A stretch of DNA of 64,000 nucleotides. Source: Bauldia sp. (GTDB lineage Bacteria > Pseudomonadota > Alphaproteobacteria > Rhizobiales > Kaistiaceae). Below are positions 8,718-17,579 of this stretch, in pieces (within the stretch, counting starts at the first letter, position 1; each line of letters opens with the position of its first letter). A program made the position numbers and the translations under genes. The stretch covers positions 1 through 64,000 of the forward strand of contig JAHCJZ010000010.1 in the NCBI GenBank assembly GCA_026126025.1, read 5' to 3'. The notes under the pieces are model-generated. The model worked only from the letters and a program-made list of their open reading frames with translations. It searched no databases and was not told the DNA's origin.

Positions 8718-9830
8718 CTAGGTCTGCGGCGCCGAGGCCTGCTGGCGCGGTTTCCAGCCCGAGGCGGCGATGATGGCGCGCTCTTCGGGACTGGCGAAAT
8801 CGCGGTCCCAGGATTCGAGATAGGGCTGCATCACGCGGTGGAAGAGCGGCGGGATCGTCGCCAGCACCGCCATGATGAAATAGCCGTAGGGCAGCTGCGG
8901 CGCGTCCTTGCGGCTGTCGAGCTCCCAATAGGGCTTGCCCGGCTTGACGTGGTGGTCGGAGTGCCGCGGCAGGTTGAAGAGCATGAAATTGGTGAGCTTG
9001 CGGCCGGAGTTCCACGAATGGCGGCCGTCGACGCGGGTGCCCTCGGCGCGCACCAGCCCGTAATGCTCGATGTAGTTGGTCATCTCCAGATAGAGCTTGC
9101 CGGCGAACGCCATCGCGAGGAACACCAGCACCCCGCGCCAGCCGCCGGCGATGGCGAACAGCACCACCCAGGTCAGCGACATCAGCTGGCCGGTGATGAA
9201 GCGGTTCTTGAGGCTCCACACCCGCTGGCCGCGCTTGGTGAGGAAGCGCTTCTCGATGTCCCACGCGTTCTTGTTGGCGCGCCAGATCATGCCGCCGAGG
9301 AACGGCCAGAAATTCTGGCCGCGCCGCGCCGTCGCCGGGTCGCTCGGCATGCCGACATGGAGATGGTGGCCGTAGACATGCTCCAGAGCGAAGCCGGTGT
9401 CGAACGAGAAGGAGAGCAGCCAGCGGCCGACATTCACCGCGACCTTGCTGTTGCGGTGGATCAGCTCGTGGGCGACGTTGATCCCGGCGATGCCGTAGAA
9501 GAGGCCGAGCGTGAAGAACGCCATGAAGGTCTGGCGCGGCGCGGAGGTGTCGCGCGCCTCGTTGATCGCGCTGCCGAGGAAGGTCCAGTCGCTGACATAG
9601 TACGCGGCGAGGAAGGTGCCGAGGATCAGCGTCGGCAGCTGGGCGTAGAGGATGAGGCTGAGGAAGACGCCCTTGCGGCCCTTGTAGCGCTCCCAGTCGT
9701 CGCCGACGATCTCGTCGACCGGGATCGCGATCACCCAGATCAGGATGATGGTCGCCGACAGCCAGATCCCCCCGAGGAAAAAGGCGCCGCAGAACAGGAG
9801 GGTTAGAATTGGAAGAAGTAAGAAAAACAA
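8718..9830 (-). CDS. alkB: Alkane 1-monooxygenase (AlkB family)
   Basis: Integral-membrane non-heme diiron hydroxylase, about 370 residues, expected to oxidise medium- or long-chain n-alkanes to 1-alkanols with rubredoxin electrons. The histidine clusters that hold the iron are all present: HELIHR, EHVYGHHLHVG, NYIEHYG and LPRHSDHH, in the order and spacing of the family. Hydrophobic segments precede and separate them. The first codon is TTG 9830, because the frame upstream closes without an ATG or GTG. The protein is somewhat shorter than the usual 400, lacking part of the N-terminal extension. No rubredoxin or rubredoxin reductase is next to it. I cannot exclude a related substrate within the membrane fatty-acid hydroxylase family, but the LPRHSDHH motif favours alkanes. 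Confidence 0.93.
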   Translation of the reverse strand: MFFLLLPILTLLFCGAFFLGGIWLSATIILIWVIAIPVDEIVGDDWERYKGRKGVFLSLILYAQLPTLILGTFLAAYYVSDWTFLGSAINEARDTSAPRQTFMAFFTLGLFYGIAGINVAHELIHRNSKVAVNVGRWLLSFSFDTGFALEHVYGHHLHVGMPSDPATARRGQNFWPFLGGMIWRANKNAWDIEKRFLTKRGQRVWSLKNRFITGQLMSLTWVVLFAIAGGWRGVLVFLAMAFAGKLYLEMTNYIEHYGLVRAEGTRVDGRHSWNSGRKLTNFMLFNLPRHSDHHVKPGKPYWELDSRKDAPQLPYGYFIMAVLATIPPLFHRVMQPYLESWDRDFASPEERAIIAASGWKPRQQASAPQT

Positions 9831-10033
9831 GGTCTTCGGCCTAGGTTCGGGGAGTCGGCGAGACTATAATCCAGCGCGATTTGCCATGCAAAGGGAACGG
9901 CGGCCCCTGTGCGCGGTTGTTTGTCACCGTCGCCGCCGGTGCGGTTCCTTCATCGCACATTCATCCGCGCCATGAATTGTCCCACCTCAAACGCCATGGT
10001 GGCTGTGGGGTCACTCAGTCGGAGTTCCATTTG

Positions 10034-10612
10034 ATGCGTTTCCTTGCAACCGCCGCCACCGCGCTCGTCGTGTCGGCCGCGGCGATCGCCCAGTCGAACA
10101 GCGTTGCCGTAGCGCAGGCCGGGGTTTCGGACCCCGCGGCGATCGCCGAATTCCTCGCCGGCTTCCACGGCACCTGGTCGGGCCGCGGCATGACCCGCAA
10201 CAGCCTCGATTCCGATCTCGAAGCCGCTGCCTGCGGCCTCCAGGGTTCGTACACGCCGAACCCCGTCGTCCTCGTCACCAGCGGCGAGTGCGCCACCGCC
10301 ACCGCCCAGCAGCGCATCGCGCTCGACGGCCGCATGGAGGTCGCGCCGAACGGGTCGGTGTCGGGCGGCTTCTTCAGCGGCTTCCAGACCGCGGTGCTGC
10401 TGGAGTCCGACACGCGCTTCTACGAGACCTATTTCGAGGTGGACGCCGCCTACCAGGTCCAGCTCGACGGCGAGACCCGCCGCATCGACCTCGTGGTCTC
10501 CGTCGGCCGCCCCGCCGACAACCGGTTCAACCTGATCCTTGAGGTCCAGCATCCCGAGACGGGCGAGCTGGTCCAGTTCACGACGATGGAATTCCGCAAG
10601 CAGGGCGTCTAG
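10034..10612 (+). CDS. Secreted protein of unknown function
   Basis: A 192-residue protein opening with a signal peptide (MRFLATAATALVVSAAAIAQ). ATG 10034 is preceded by GGAG at nine bases. The mature part begins with SDPAAIAEFLAGFHGTWSGR, a pattern seen in several lipocalin-like or DUF1579-like secreted proteins in which a 'GTWSG' strand starts a beta-barrel. Two cysteines are visible (AACGLQG and SGECATA). It is followed by a strong terminator and tRNA-Gly. Function is unknown. Confidence 0.8.
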   Translation: MRFLATAATALVVSAAAIAQSNSVAVAQAGVSDPAAIAEFLAGFHGTWSGRGMTRNSLDSDLEAAACGLQGSYTPNPVVLVTSGECATATAQQRIALDGRMEVAPNGSVSGGFFSGFQTAVLLESDTRFYETYFEVDAAYQVQLDGETRRIDLVVSVGRPADNRFNLILEVQHPETGELVQFTTMEFRKQGV

Positions 10613-10620
10613 CCGCACGC

Positions 10621-10653
10621 AAGGCGCCGGGCTTGCAATGCCCGGCGCCTTTC
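10621..10653 (+). terminator. Rho-independent terminator after the secreted protein gene
   Basis: A 12-bp perfect stem, aaggcgccgggc paired with gcccggcgcctt around a seven-base loop, followed by a short T run. It starts nine bases after the stop codon at 10612 and isolates this gene from the tRNA. Confidence 0.85.
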
Positions 10654-10689
10654 GCGATATAGGAGCCCGCCTGGCCACGCCGGGCGCGA

Positions 10690-10764
10690 GCGGGTGTAGC
10701 TCAGGGGTAGAGCACAACCTTGCCAAGGTTGGGGTCGAGGGTTCGAATCCCTTCGCCCGCTCCA
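10690..10764 (+). tRNA. tRNA-Gly (anticodon GCC)
   Basis: A 75-base cloverleaf including the encoded 3' CCA. The acceptor stem GCGGGTG pairs with CGCCCGC, with one G-T pair. The anticodon stem-loop is CCTTGCCAAGG with GCC in the loop, and the T arm contains GGTTCGAATCC. The D arm has AGCTCAGGGGTAGAGC. It reads GGC/GGT codons. Confidence 0.97.
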
Positions 10765-10839
10765 ATTCTCCCAACCGGATCCGATGGCTCGAACGGCCGT
10801 GGCTCGCGAGGAGCCACGACTGCCCGATCGACCGGGACG

Positions 10840-11754
10840 CTACCAGTTGATTTCGATGCCGAGCGACGCGCCATGGGCGAAGACGCTGCCGTTGGTGTCG
10901 AGTGGAAGCGGCGGGGGGACGACGCTGAACTGCAGCTGATTGCCCGCCAGCGCGACGTTGTTGATCCACAGCAGCTGATAGCCGGCGCGCACGCCAACGC
11001 GCTCGGTCGCCTGATAGACGCCGGCGACCCCCAGATCGCCGACGAACGCAACCGAGCGTTCCGTGGCGGTTTGATCGAAGCCGACCGTATTGGTGTAATG
11101 CCCCTGATTGTGCGTCCAGTATACACCGGCCTTGGCCGAGCCTTCCACGCTGAAGCGGCCGGCGCTCCACAGCACGGCGTCGACGCCAACCTGGCCGCCA
11201 TACAAATGGGCGCCGGTGCTGGTGGCGAAAGCGAATCCGATGGCGCTCAGCTCGTTGTTGATCTGCTCGTGCAATTCGATCCAGCGGAAGCCGACCAGGT
11301 AGGCGAACCGGTCGCTGCGTTGGGTCCGAAGGTTGATTTCGGTGCTGTAGAGACCGGCGTCATACGAACCGTCGAAGACCGTCCCGAACCCGTCGTCGAG
11401 CAGGTAGTCGGCGTGCCAGCCTTGGACGCTGAAATGCCGCACGTCGATCCAATGGACGCAGTGTATGCGCCGGGCCACATACACGTCGGGCCCGGCGACC
11501 CAGCCGAAGCCGCTGTTGTCGAGGATGAACTGCCCGGCAGGCGGGACCAAGGGCGGACCGTCGCGCGTGAGGATCACCGCACCGGTGCGAGCGACCCACG
11601 CCGCGTCGACACACTCGTCGGCCGAATAGACCGGGCTTGGGACGCCGAAATCCGCGGCTTGAGCCTGAACCGTTCCCAGAATCAGCGTGGCGCCCGAAGC
11701 GATGGCCCCGGCCACGACTGATCGCAACAGGATACTGCGACGCGCATTTGCCAT
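10840..11754 (-). CDS. Predicted outer-membrane beta-barrel protein
   Basis: A 304-residue protein with a signal peptide (MANARRSILLRSVVAGAIAS, then QAQAA/DF). Alternating hydrophobic strands with aromatic ends follow, finishing in LGIEINW, an aromatic C terminus typical of barrels inserted by the BAM complex. The start at 11754 gives the signal peptide; the frame extends 28 codons further without support. Motifs such as WHADYLLDDGFG and AGYQLLWINNVALAG resemble the BBP7-type putative porins, but I make that assignment tentatively. GC content is a little lower than in neighbouring genes, which hints at more recent acquisition. Confidence 0.75.
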   Translation of the reverse strand: MANARRSILLRSVVAGAIASGATLILGTVQAQAADFGVPSPVYSADECVDAAWVARTGAVILTRDGPPLVPPAGQFILDNSGFGWVAGPDVYVARRIHCVHWIDVRHFSVQGWHADYLLDDGFGTVFDGSYDAGLYSTEINLRTQRSDRFAYLVGFRWIELHEQINNELSAIGFAFATSTGAHLYGGQVGVDAVLWSAGRFSVEGSAKAGVYWTHNQGHYTNTVGFDQTATERSVAFVGDLGVAGVYQATERVGVRAGYQLLWINNVALAGNQLQFSVVPPPLPLDTNGSVFAHGASLGIEINW

Positions 11755-12068
11755 GGTCGCCCCCGTTCGATTTGAGCAGATTCCCCTTTGCTTGCAGTCT
11801 CGTCTGAGGCCTAGCATCGAACCTCGGGCGGTTGGCATATAAATTCACCTGTATCCAAGTATTTCACTGCTCATTGTTGCAAGCACGCAACTCCGCGGAG
11901 ACTGCAAATCGAAGGCGTCACTGGTACGCACAATGAAACGCAGGAAAGCAAGATACTGATAACCAAGGAAGAAGCGTCCGCTGACCGGCGACCGTCAGGT
12001 CGAGGGGCATAGTGAAACGATCCGATTACAGGGACACAACTCATGGTCATGTGCATCGCAGCGCGGCG
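11755..12068. other. Gene-free stretch of lower GC
   Basis: A 314-base gap upstream of the barrel gene and downstream of the next leftward gene. It is visibly more A+T-rich than its surroundings and should carry the promoter for the barrel gene. I see no ORF with a ribosome site, no strong terminator and no RNA signature. Confidence 0.5.
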
Positions 12069-12812
12069 CTACGACCCGAACGCGGTGGTCAGCTGGATGA
12101 TCGCGGTCATCAGCTGCGCGCCGTCGAGGATCGCGCTGGCGCTGGCGTAGAGCCCGGGGACGCCGCCGCCGATGTCGACCACCGAGACGGCGTTGATGGC
12201 GACGCCGAGGGCGACGAGCTCCGGCGGCATGGTGAAGACCGCCTCCACCTCGGCGAAGCCGCGGCGGAGCTCGCCCTCGACGAACTCCGCAAGCGCCGCT
12301 TCGACGCCGAGCGCCTCCATCAGCGCGTTGCCGAGGTCGAAATAAGTGAGGTCGGCCGCGACGCCCACTGAGGTCGCGGTCGCCTCGGGCCGCAGCGCCA
12401 GGCGGAACGCCGCGACGCCATCGACCGGCGCGCCGAACAGCGGATCGGCGGTCCGGATACGGAGGAGCCCGGTGAGCCAGATCGCGCCGTCGCCGGCCTG
12501 CGGCGGGTCGAGCCGCGGGAAGCTGAAGCTGACGGCGTCGACCCGGCGCGCGGCGAGCGCGGTGAGGATGGCGGGCGCCCGCGCCTGCAGATCCCCGAGG
12601 CCGAGACGGACCCTGAGGTCGACCTGGTTGGCGGCGCCGAGCGGAAGGATGCGGTAGTCCGCCGCGATGTCGATCCGCACCGCCTCGCCCTCGATCGGGA
12701 ACGTCGTGGACGCAGCGGGCAGCGCGATGAAGTCCTGTCCCGCCGCCGGCATCGCGGCGAGGACGAGCGGCGCGACGATGCAGAGGGATCGGAGGATCGT
12801 CCGGCCTGTCAT
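12069..12812 (-). CDS. Secreted protein of unknown function
   Basis: A 247-residue protein with an N-terminal signal peptide (MTGRTILRSLCIVAPLVLAA then MPAAGQ/D). ATG 12812 is preceded by GGAGG about ten bases upstream. The mature region alternates beta-like and helical stretches (VRIDIAADYRILPLG, VDLRVRLGLGDLQAR) and contains no cysteines in the mature part. The layout suggests a lipid-binding or adhesin-like periplasmic fold, but I recognise no family. It is divergent from the GH3 gene, about 110 bases away. Confidence 0.75.
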   Translation of the reverse strand: MTGRTILRSLCIVAPLVLAAMPAAGQDFIALPAASTTFPIEGEAVRIDIAADYRILPLGAANQVDLRVRLGLGDLQARAPAILTALAARRVDAVSFSFPRLDPPQAGDGAIWLTGLLRIRTADPLFGAPVDGVAAFRLALRPEATATSVGVAADLTYFDLGNALMEALGVEAALAEFVEGELRRGFAEVEAVFTMPPELVALGVAINAVSVVDIGGGVPGLYASASAILDGAQLMTAIIQLTTAFGS

Positions 12813-12920
12813 CGAATGGTAGCCTCCTCGGCAAGCCCCGCCTAACGATTCTCGCTCATCTTCGTTGACAACGCATGGATGAACCGAGCACGCGGCGCCG
12901 ACAACCAACCGAGGCCGATG

Positions 12921-14012
12921 ATGATGAAGCTCTTCGCCGCCGCCACGCTCGCGCTGGGCGTCGCCACGACCGCTGCAGGGGCGCAGACCCTCGACCAGAT
13001 GGCCGGCCAGATGATCATGGTCGGCTTCGAGGGCGCGACGGTCGACGCGGCGGATACCCGCCTGATGCGCGACCTGATCGAGGCCGGCACGATCGGCGGC
13101 GTCATGTATCTGCGCCGGAACGTCCAGTCGCTGGACGAGGTGGCGGCGATGAACCGCGCCTTCGCCGCCGCCGGCCCCGGCCTGCCGCCGCTGATCGCGC
13201 TCGACCAGGAGGGCGGCCGCATCAACCGGCTGGGCGAGGCGGTCGGCTTCGGGCAGATCCCGTCGGCCGAGGCGCTCGGCGCCGGCACGCCCGCCGACGC
13301 TGAGGCGATCTACGCGGACCTCGCGCGGCGGCTGACGGCGCTGGGGTTCAACGTCAATTTCGGACCGGTCGTCGACCTCGACCTCAACCCGGACAACCCG
13401 ATCATCGGCGGCCTCGAACGCTCCTTCGGCACCGACCCGGCGGCGGTCGCCGCCTTTGGCGCAGCGTTCGTCAACGGCCACCACGCCGCCGGCATGCTGA
13501 CGGCGCTGAAGCATTTCCCTGGCCATGGCTCGAGCCTCGGCGACACCCATGAAGGCTTCGTCGATGTCACTGAGGTCTGGCAGCCGCAGGAGCTCGAGCC
13601 CTACCGCATCCTGATCCGCGGCGGCCTCGCCGACATGGTGATGGCCGCGCACATCTATAATGCCGACTATGCCGGCGACGACGCCGTACAGCTCCCCGCG
13701 AGCCTCTCCGCGCAGTGGATCGGCGGCGTGCTAAGGACCGAGCTCGGCTTCCGCGGCGTCGTGATCAGCGACGACCTCGGCATGGGCGCGGTGCAGGATC
13801 TCTTCGACCTCCGCGAGACCGTCATCCGCGGCGTGATGGCCGGCAGCGACATCCTCCTCTTCGCCAATTTCGAGAACTACCGCCCGGGACTCGCCGCCGA
13901 GGTCCACGCCATCCTCATGGCGGAAGCCGCCCGCGACCCCGCCTTCGCTGCCCGCATCGCGGAAAGCTACGGCCGCATCGCGGCGCTCAAGGCACGGCTC
14001 GCCGGGGGCTGA
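12921..14012 (+). CDS. Secreted glycoside hydrolase family 3, beta-N-acetylhexosaminidase-like
   Basis: A 363-residue protein with a signal peptide (MMKLFAAATLALGVATTAAG). The GH3 N-terminal barrel motifs are clear: GQMIMVGFEG, LIALDQEGGRINRL, NFGPVVDLDLNPDNPI, LKHFPGHGSS with the nearby GDTHEG carrying the general acid/base His, and VISDDLGMGAV with the nucleophile Asp. This is the NagZ-type single-domain layout. Cytoplasmic NagZ recycles peptidoglycan, but the export signal here suggests a periplasmic role on muropeptides or chitin fragments. ATGATGATG gives three possible starts; 12921 has GAGG six bases upstream. Confidence 0.92.
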   Translation: MMKLFAAATLALGVATTAAGAQTLDQMAGQMIMVGFEGATVDAADTRLMRDLIEAGTIGGVMYLRRNVQSLDEVAAMNRAFAAAGPGLPPLIALDQEGGRINRLGEAVGFGQIPSAEALGAGTPADAEAIYADLARRLTALGFNVNFGPVVDLDLNPDNPIIGGLERSFGTDPAAVAAFGAAFVNGHHAAGMLTALKHFPGHGSSLGDTHEGFVDVTEVWQPQELEPYRILIRGGLADMVMAAHIYNADYAGDDAVQLPASLSAQWIGGVLRTELGFRGVVISDDLGMGAVQDLFDLRETVIRGVMAGSDILLFANFENYRPGLAAEVHAILMAEAARDPAFAARIAESYGRIAALKARLAGG

Positions 14013-14019
14013 CGCGACG

Positions 14020-14706
14020 CTATCGCGTCCCCGCTTCCGCCAGGAACCGCCACACCTCGCGCGCCGGGTTGATCAGGTGGCCGCCGGAGGTGCGGCGGAC
14101 CACCTTGACCGGGGCGTTCGTGCCGTTGGTGGCCTGCCAGAATGCCGCCAGGTCGCTGGCGGGGCGGGCGCTGAGCTTGAAGCCGGCCGCCTTGCCGCCG
14201 GCGACCGGGACGATGCGGTCGTCCTCGGCGTTGACCATGATGGTGGGGACGGGACGCGCCGGCTTCGGCGGCGCCGCGAAGATGCAGCCGGCGACAAGGC
14301 CGAGCCCGTCGATGAGGTCGGCGCGCCGGGCGGCGACGAGGGTCGCTAGCATCGCGCCGTTGGAATAGCCGACGAGGAAGACGCGCTTGTACCGGGCGCG
14401 TGCGTCCTCCAGCAGCGCCACGATGCGCCCGACATCGTCGAGCCCCTTCTTCGCGGCGGTGCCGCAGCACCCCGCCGCGTTCCAGCTCCGCGGGAAGCCG
14501 GTGCCCTGCGGCATTTCGAGATCGAAGCCGTGCTCCTCGCTGAGCGCGATCAGCGTCTCGTCGATCCGGGAGACGACGTGCCCGCCGAAGCCGTGGAGAT
14601 AGACGACGAGGACAGGCGGCCGGCGGCGTTCCTCACGCGGCGCGTCGGGAAGGAGGCCGTGCCGCCGGGCGAGGCGGACCAGCGGGCCGAGCGGACGGCG
14701 CGCCAT
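14020..14706 (-). CDS. Polyhydroxybutyrate-depolymerase-like / feruloyl-esterase-like alpha/beta hydrolase
   Basis: A 228-residue alpha/beta hydrolase of the LpqC/PHB-depolymerase type. It shows VVYLHGFGGHV as oxyanion region, WNAAGCCG (the family has WNAGGCCG), the nucleophile elbow GYSNGAM, the acid AEDDRIV and the catalytic His in SGGHLI. No export signal is apparent, so it is probably cytoplasmic, or starts differently. It lies three bases downstream of the M15 gene on the same strand, and the two are very likely co-transcribed. The substrate is not determinable from sequence. Confidence 0.85.
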   Translation of the reverse strand: MARRPLGPLVRLARRHGLLPDAPREERRRPPVLVVYLHGFGGHVVSRIDETLIALSEEHGFDLEMPQGTGFPRSWNAAGCCGTAAKKGLDDVGRIVALLEDARARYKRVFLVGYSNGAMLATLVAARRADLIDGLGLVAGCIFAAPPKPARPVPTIMVNAEDDRIVPVAGGKAAGFKLSARPASDLAAFWQATNGTNAPVKVVRRTSGGHLINPAREVWRFLAEAGTR

Positions 14707-14709
14707 CGG

Positions 14710-16203
14710 TCACTCCCAGTTCTGGTTCCAGCCGCGGACGTCGACATGGACGAACGTATTGTAGGCGTGGAGGCCGCCGGCGAAGAAGCCCTCCTGGCGC
14801 ATCGCGTCGAGCACCGCCGCCCAGGCGCGCGGCCCGGAGCGGTCGTTCTTGACGACGAAGTCCGCCGCCTTGAACTGGAGATGCTGGCTGCCGGTCGCGC
14901 CGCCGACGAACTTGTTGTAGCTCGGGCTGCGATAGACGCTGCTCAGCACCACCTGCTTGCCGATGCGGCGCCGGAACTCGTCCAGCACCAGCGCCAGCTT
15001 GACGAGGTTCGGCCACAGCTCCTCCGGCGGATCGGAATTGGGATGCGCCGCGCTGTGCGAGGCGCCTTTCACCAGGAACTCGGACGGCTTGAAGAACTGC
15101 AGCGACGGGATGTTCTTGGTGACGAACCGTTCGAACGGCGTCCGCCCGGTGCCGCTGGCGGCGGAGCCGCGCTCCGGCACCGTCTCGCGCTCGCCGGCCT
15201 CGTCGCGGGTGTCGGCGATCTCGCCGGTGCGCTGCAGGAAGCGCAGCAGCACCGCGGCGCCGCATTGCGCGGACACCAGCCCCGAGCTGAACTCGCCGTC
15301 GCGGGCGAACTTCCCCTTCTCGTAGATCGTCGAGAACGACCAGAGATAGGGGCTCGGGATGCGGTGCCGGCGGTAGCCGAGGCCGTTATATTGCTCCCAG
15401 CGGTAGAGCGCGCGCGGCAGGCTCCAGTCGCGGAGGCCCGCCAAGCCCTCGCCGGCGAGCGCGTCCGCCGCGCTGTCTTCCCAGCGGAAAGGCGCCCGCC
15501 CCTGCGACGGTCGGCCCGGCGGCACGCGCACCGTGCGCGCTGTCAGCGGGTCGCCATTGTGGAGATGGGTCGAGAAGTTGAAGCCCGATTCCAGCATGTG
15601 GACCGCCGCGATGAACCACCACGGGATGCCGAGCGGCCCGCCCACCGCGGCATAGCGGCCACGATTGGCGAGCGCGATGTCGGCGAGCGCGGCGACCGCG
15701 CCCTCGCGCTCCTGGCGGATCGCCATGCCGCCGAAGAAGCGCAGATATTCGTCCTTCAGCTCGTCATAGGTCTTGGCGTCGGAGGTCGCCGGCTGCTGGA
15801 GGATCGGCGGGAAATTGCCGATGGACAGCGGCCCTGGCTCGATCGAGGGCGGGTCGCGGTCCTCGTCCTTGTCGCGGGTCGCGAGCCCCTCGCCGGGATC
15901 GCGCGCCGAGCGCAGCGCTTCCTTGTCGTGATCGCGGCGCTGCTGGTCCGCGATCTTCTCGATCAGCTCGCGCAGCCGGCGCCGCAGTCGCGGTCGCGCC
16001 TCGCTCTCCGCGCTCAGAAGATCGCCCAGCAGCGCGGCGAACACCGTGGTGCGCGCGCCGAAATCAGTGACCGCGGAAAGCCGCTGGTGCAGCCGTTTCT
16101 GGAGGATCTCGCGAAGCCGGGCGCGAAGGCCGACCGAGAGGCCGCCGCCGCCTCCGACGAGATCCGTCAGCATGTCCTCGATTTCGTCGATCAGTCCGGC
16201 CAT
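14710..16203 (-). CDS. Two-domain peptidoglycan-active protein: lysozyme-like plus peptidase M15-like
   Basis: A 497-residue protein. ATG 16203 has GGAGGGGG five bases upstream. Residues 1 to about 120 are charged and partly coiled-coil. Residues about 150-330 form a lysozyme-like region (GIPWWFIAAVHMLESGFNFS with a candidate catalytic Glu, then LYRWEQYNGLGYRR and LWSFSTIYEKGKF). The last 140 or so residues are a peptidase M15/VanY-type zinc domain (VVLSSVYRSPSYNKFVGGA, SQHLQFKAADF, NTFVHVDVRG), with His, Asp and His ligands in place. There is no clear signal peptide. Such fusions occur in phage endolysins, but no phage genes surround it. It is operonic with the downstream hydrolase. Confidence 0.82.
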   Translation of the reverse strand: MAGLIDEIEDMLTDLVGGGGGLSVGLRARLREILQKRLHQRLSAVTDFGARTTVFAALLGDLLSAESEARPRLRRRLRELIEKIADQQRRDHDKEALRSARDPGEGLATRDKDEDRDPPSIEPGPLSIGNFPPILQQPATSDAKTYDELKDEYLRFFGGMAIRQEREGAVAALADIALANRGRYAAVGGPLGIPWWFIAAVHMLESGFNFSTHLHNGDPLTARTVRVPPGRPSQGRAPFRWEDSAADALAGEGLAGLRDWSLPRALYRWEQYNGLGYRRHRIPSPYLWSFSTIYEKGKFARDGEFSSGLVSAQCGAAVLLRFLQRTGEIADTRDEAGERETVPERGSAASGTGRTPFERFVTKNIPSLQFFKPSEFLVKGASHSAAHPNSDPPEELWPNLVKLALVLDEFRRRIGKQVVLSSVYRSPSYNKFVGGATGSQHLQFKAADFVVKNDRSGPRAWAAVLDAMRQEGFFAGGLHAYNTFVHVDVRGWNQNWE

Positions 16204-16294
16204 CCGAGCCCCCTCCAGCCACCGATCGGCGCCGACGATACGCCAACCGGCGGCCGGCGTCGCATCCAATTTGAGCTTTCGGCGGAGGCGCGGC

Positions 16295-17539
16295 TCAGAG
16301 TTCGCGCTGCGCGAGCTCGCGGAAGCCGTCGGGCACCGAGGCGGCGCGGCCGAGCGCGATGGCGGCATAGCCGACCGCCTCGCGGCCGAAGCGCTCGCGC
16401 ACCCGGTCCATCGCGCGGTCGACCAGCCAGCGCGCCGCGCCGCGCTTCGAGCCGGGCCGGCGGCGCTCGTCGCCGAGGTCGAACGGGAGGTCGAGCTGCA
16501 GCGCCGACACTTCTTCCAGGTGCGAGGTGGCGATCGCAACCAGCGAGATGAACGCCTCCGCCGGGTGGTCGGCGAGGGCGACCGCGACGAGGTCGGTCGC
16601 AACCTCCGCCAGCATCCCGGTCGCCGCGATCGGCTTGTCGAGCGTGACCGAGCGGGTGATCGCGCGAAGGTCGGCGAAGCGGACGCGCACGGTCACGGTG
16701 CGCGCGGCGAAGGATTTGGCGCGAAGCCGCGAGGCGACGCGGTCGGCGAGGTAGAGGAGCGCCGGGCGGTAGACCGCCTCGGTCGCGGGCTTGCGGCCGA
16801 GCGCCGACTGCGCCCCGATCGACCGCGCCCGCCGGCCCGACTCGACCGCGCGCTCGTCGCGGTTCCAGGCAAGCGCGCGGAGCTTGTTGCTTGCGGCCGG
16901 GCCGAGCAGCGCCTCCAGCGAATTGCCGGGCATCGCCGCCAGCTGCCCGATCGTGGCGACGCCGACATCGGCGAGGCGCGTTCGGGTCGCGGGGCCGACG
17001 CCCCACATCAGTCCCACCGGGAGGTCGTGGAGGAAGGCGAGCTCGGTCGCCGGATCCACCACCACCAGCCCGTCGGGCTTGGCGACCTGCGAGGCGATCT
17101 TCGCCAGATGCTTGGTGCGCGCCACGCCGACCGAAATCGGCAGGCCCACCTCGTCGCGCACGCGCTGGCGCACCCGCGCCGCGATCGCCTCCGGCGAGCC
17201 GAAGAGATGCTCGCAGCCGGCGACGTCGGCAAAGGCCTCGTCGATCGAAATCCGCTCGACCGCCGGCGTGAAGTCGTTGAGGACGCCGATCGCCGCGTCG
17301 CCGAGCCGCTGATACTGGTCGAAATGCCCGGTGACGAAGTGAAGCTCCGGGCAGAGCGCCCTGGCCTGGCGGCCGGGCATACCGCCTTTCACCCCGAAGG
17401 CCTTGGCCTCGTAGGACGCGGCGAGCACCACCCCGCCGCCCACCGCGATCGGCCGCCCCTTCAGCTTCGGATCGAGCATCTGCTCGACCGACGCGTAGAA
17501 TGCGTCGAGATCGGCATGGAGGATGGTCGCGGACGACAT
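16295..17539 (-). CDS. dinB: DNA polymerase IV (Y family)
   Basis: Translesion DNA polymerase, 414 residues. The catalytic carboxylates lie in LHADLDAFYASVEQ (near residue 10) and in ISIDEAFADV (near residue 105). It also has AVGGGVVLAASYEAKAFGVK, the fingers-region SVGVARTKHLAKIASQVAKP and the little-finger domain. The C-terminal little finger is slightly longer than in E. coli and ends without an obvious beta-clamp motif, apart from the hydrophobic stretch ALQLDLPF near residue 345, which fits a clamp-binding QLxLPF peptide. A LexA box sits 26 bases before the start. Confidence 0.96.
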   Translation of the reverse strand: MSSATILHADLDAFYASVEQMLDPKLKGRPIAVGGGVVLAASYEAKAFGVKGGMPGRQARALCPELHFVTGHFDQYQRLGDAAIGVLNDFTPAVERISIDEAFADVAGCEHLFGSPEAIAARVRQRVRDEVGLPISVGVARTKHLAKIASQVAKPDGLVVVDPATELAFLHDLPVGLMWGVGPATRTRLADVGVATIGQLAAMPGNSLEALLGPAASNKLRALAWNRDERAVESGRRARSIGAQSALGRKPATEAVYRPALLYLADRVASRLRAKSFAARTVTVRVRFADLRAITRSVTLDKPIAATGMLAEVATDLVAVALADHPAEAFISLVAIATSHLEEVSALQLDLPFDLGDERRRPGSKRGAARWLVDRAMDRVRERFGREAVGYAAIALGRAASVPDGFRELAQREL

Positions 17540-17564
17540 GGTGGGGGCCTGGCTCGGACCTCCG

Positions 17565-17579
17565 GAACATAGAGTGAAC
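17565..17579 (-). promoter_or_regulatory. LexA (SOS) box upstream of dinB
   Basis: On the minus strand this reads GTTC-ACTCTAT-GTTC, a perfect direct repeat GTTC-N7-GTTC, the LexA-binding form used by alphaproteobacteria. It ends 26 bases before the dinB ATG at 17539, in position to block the promoter. Confidence 0.85.

Noticed and set aside
14710-16203. Prophage lysis module
   Set aside because: No holin, tail, capsid, integrase or terminase gene nearby; neighbours are dinB and an esterase.
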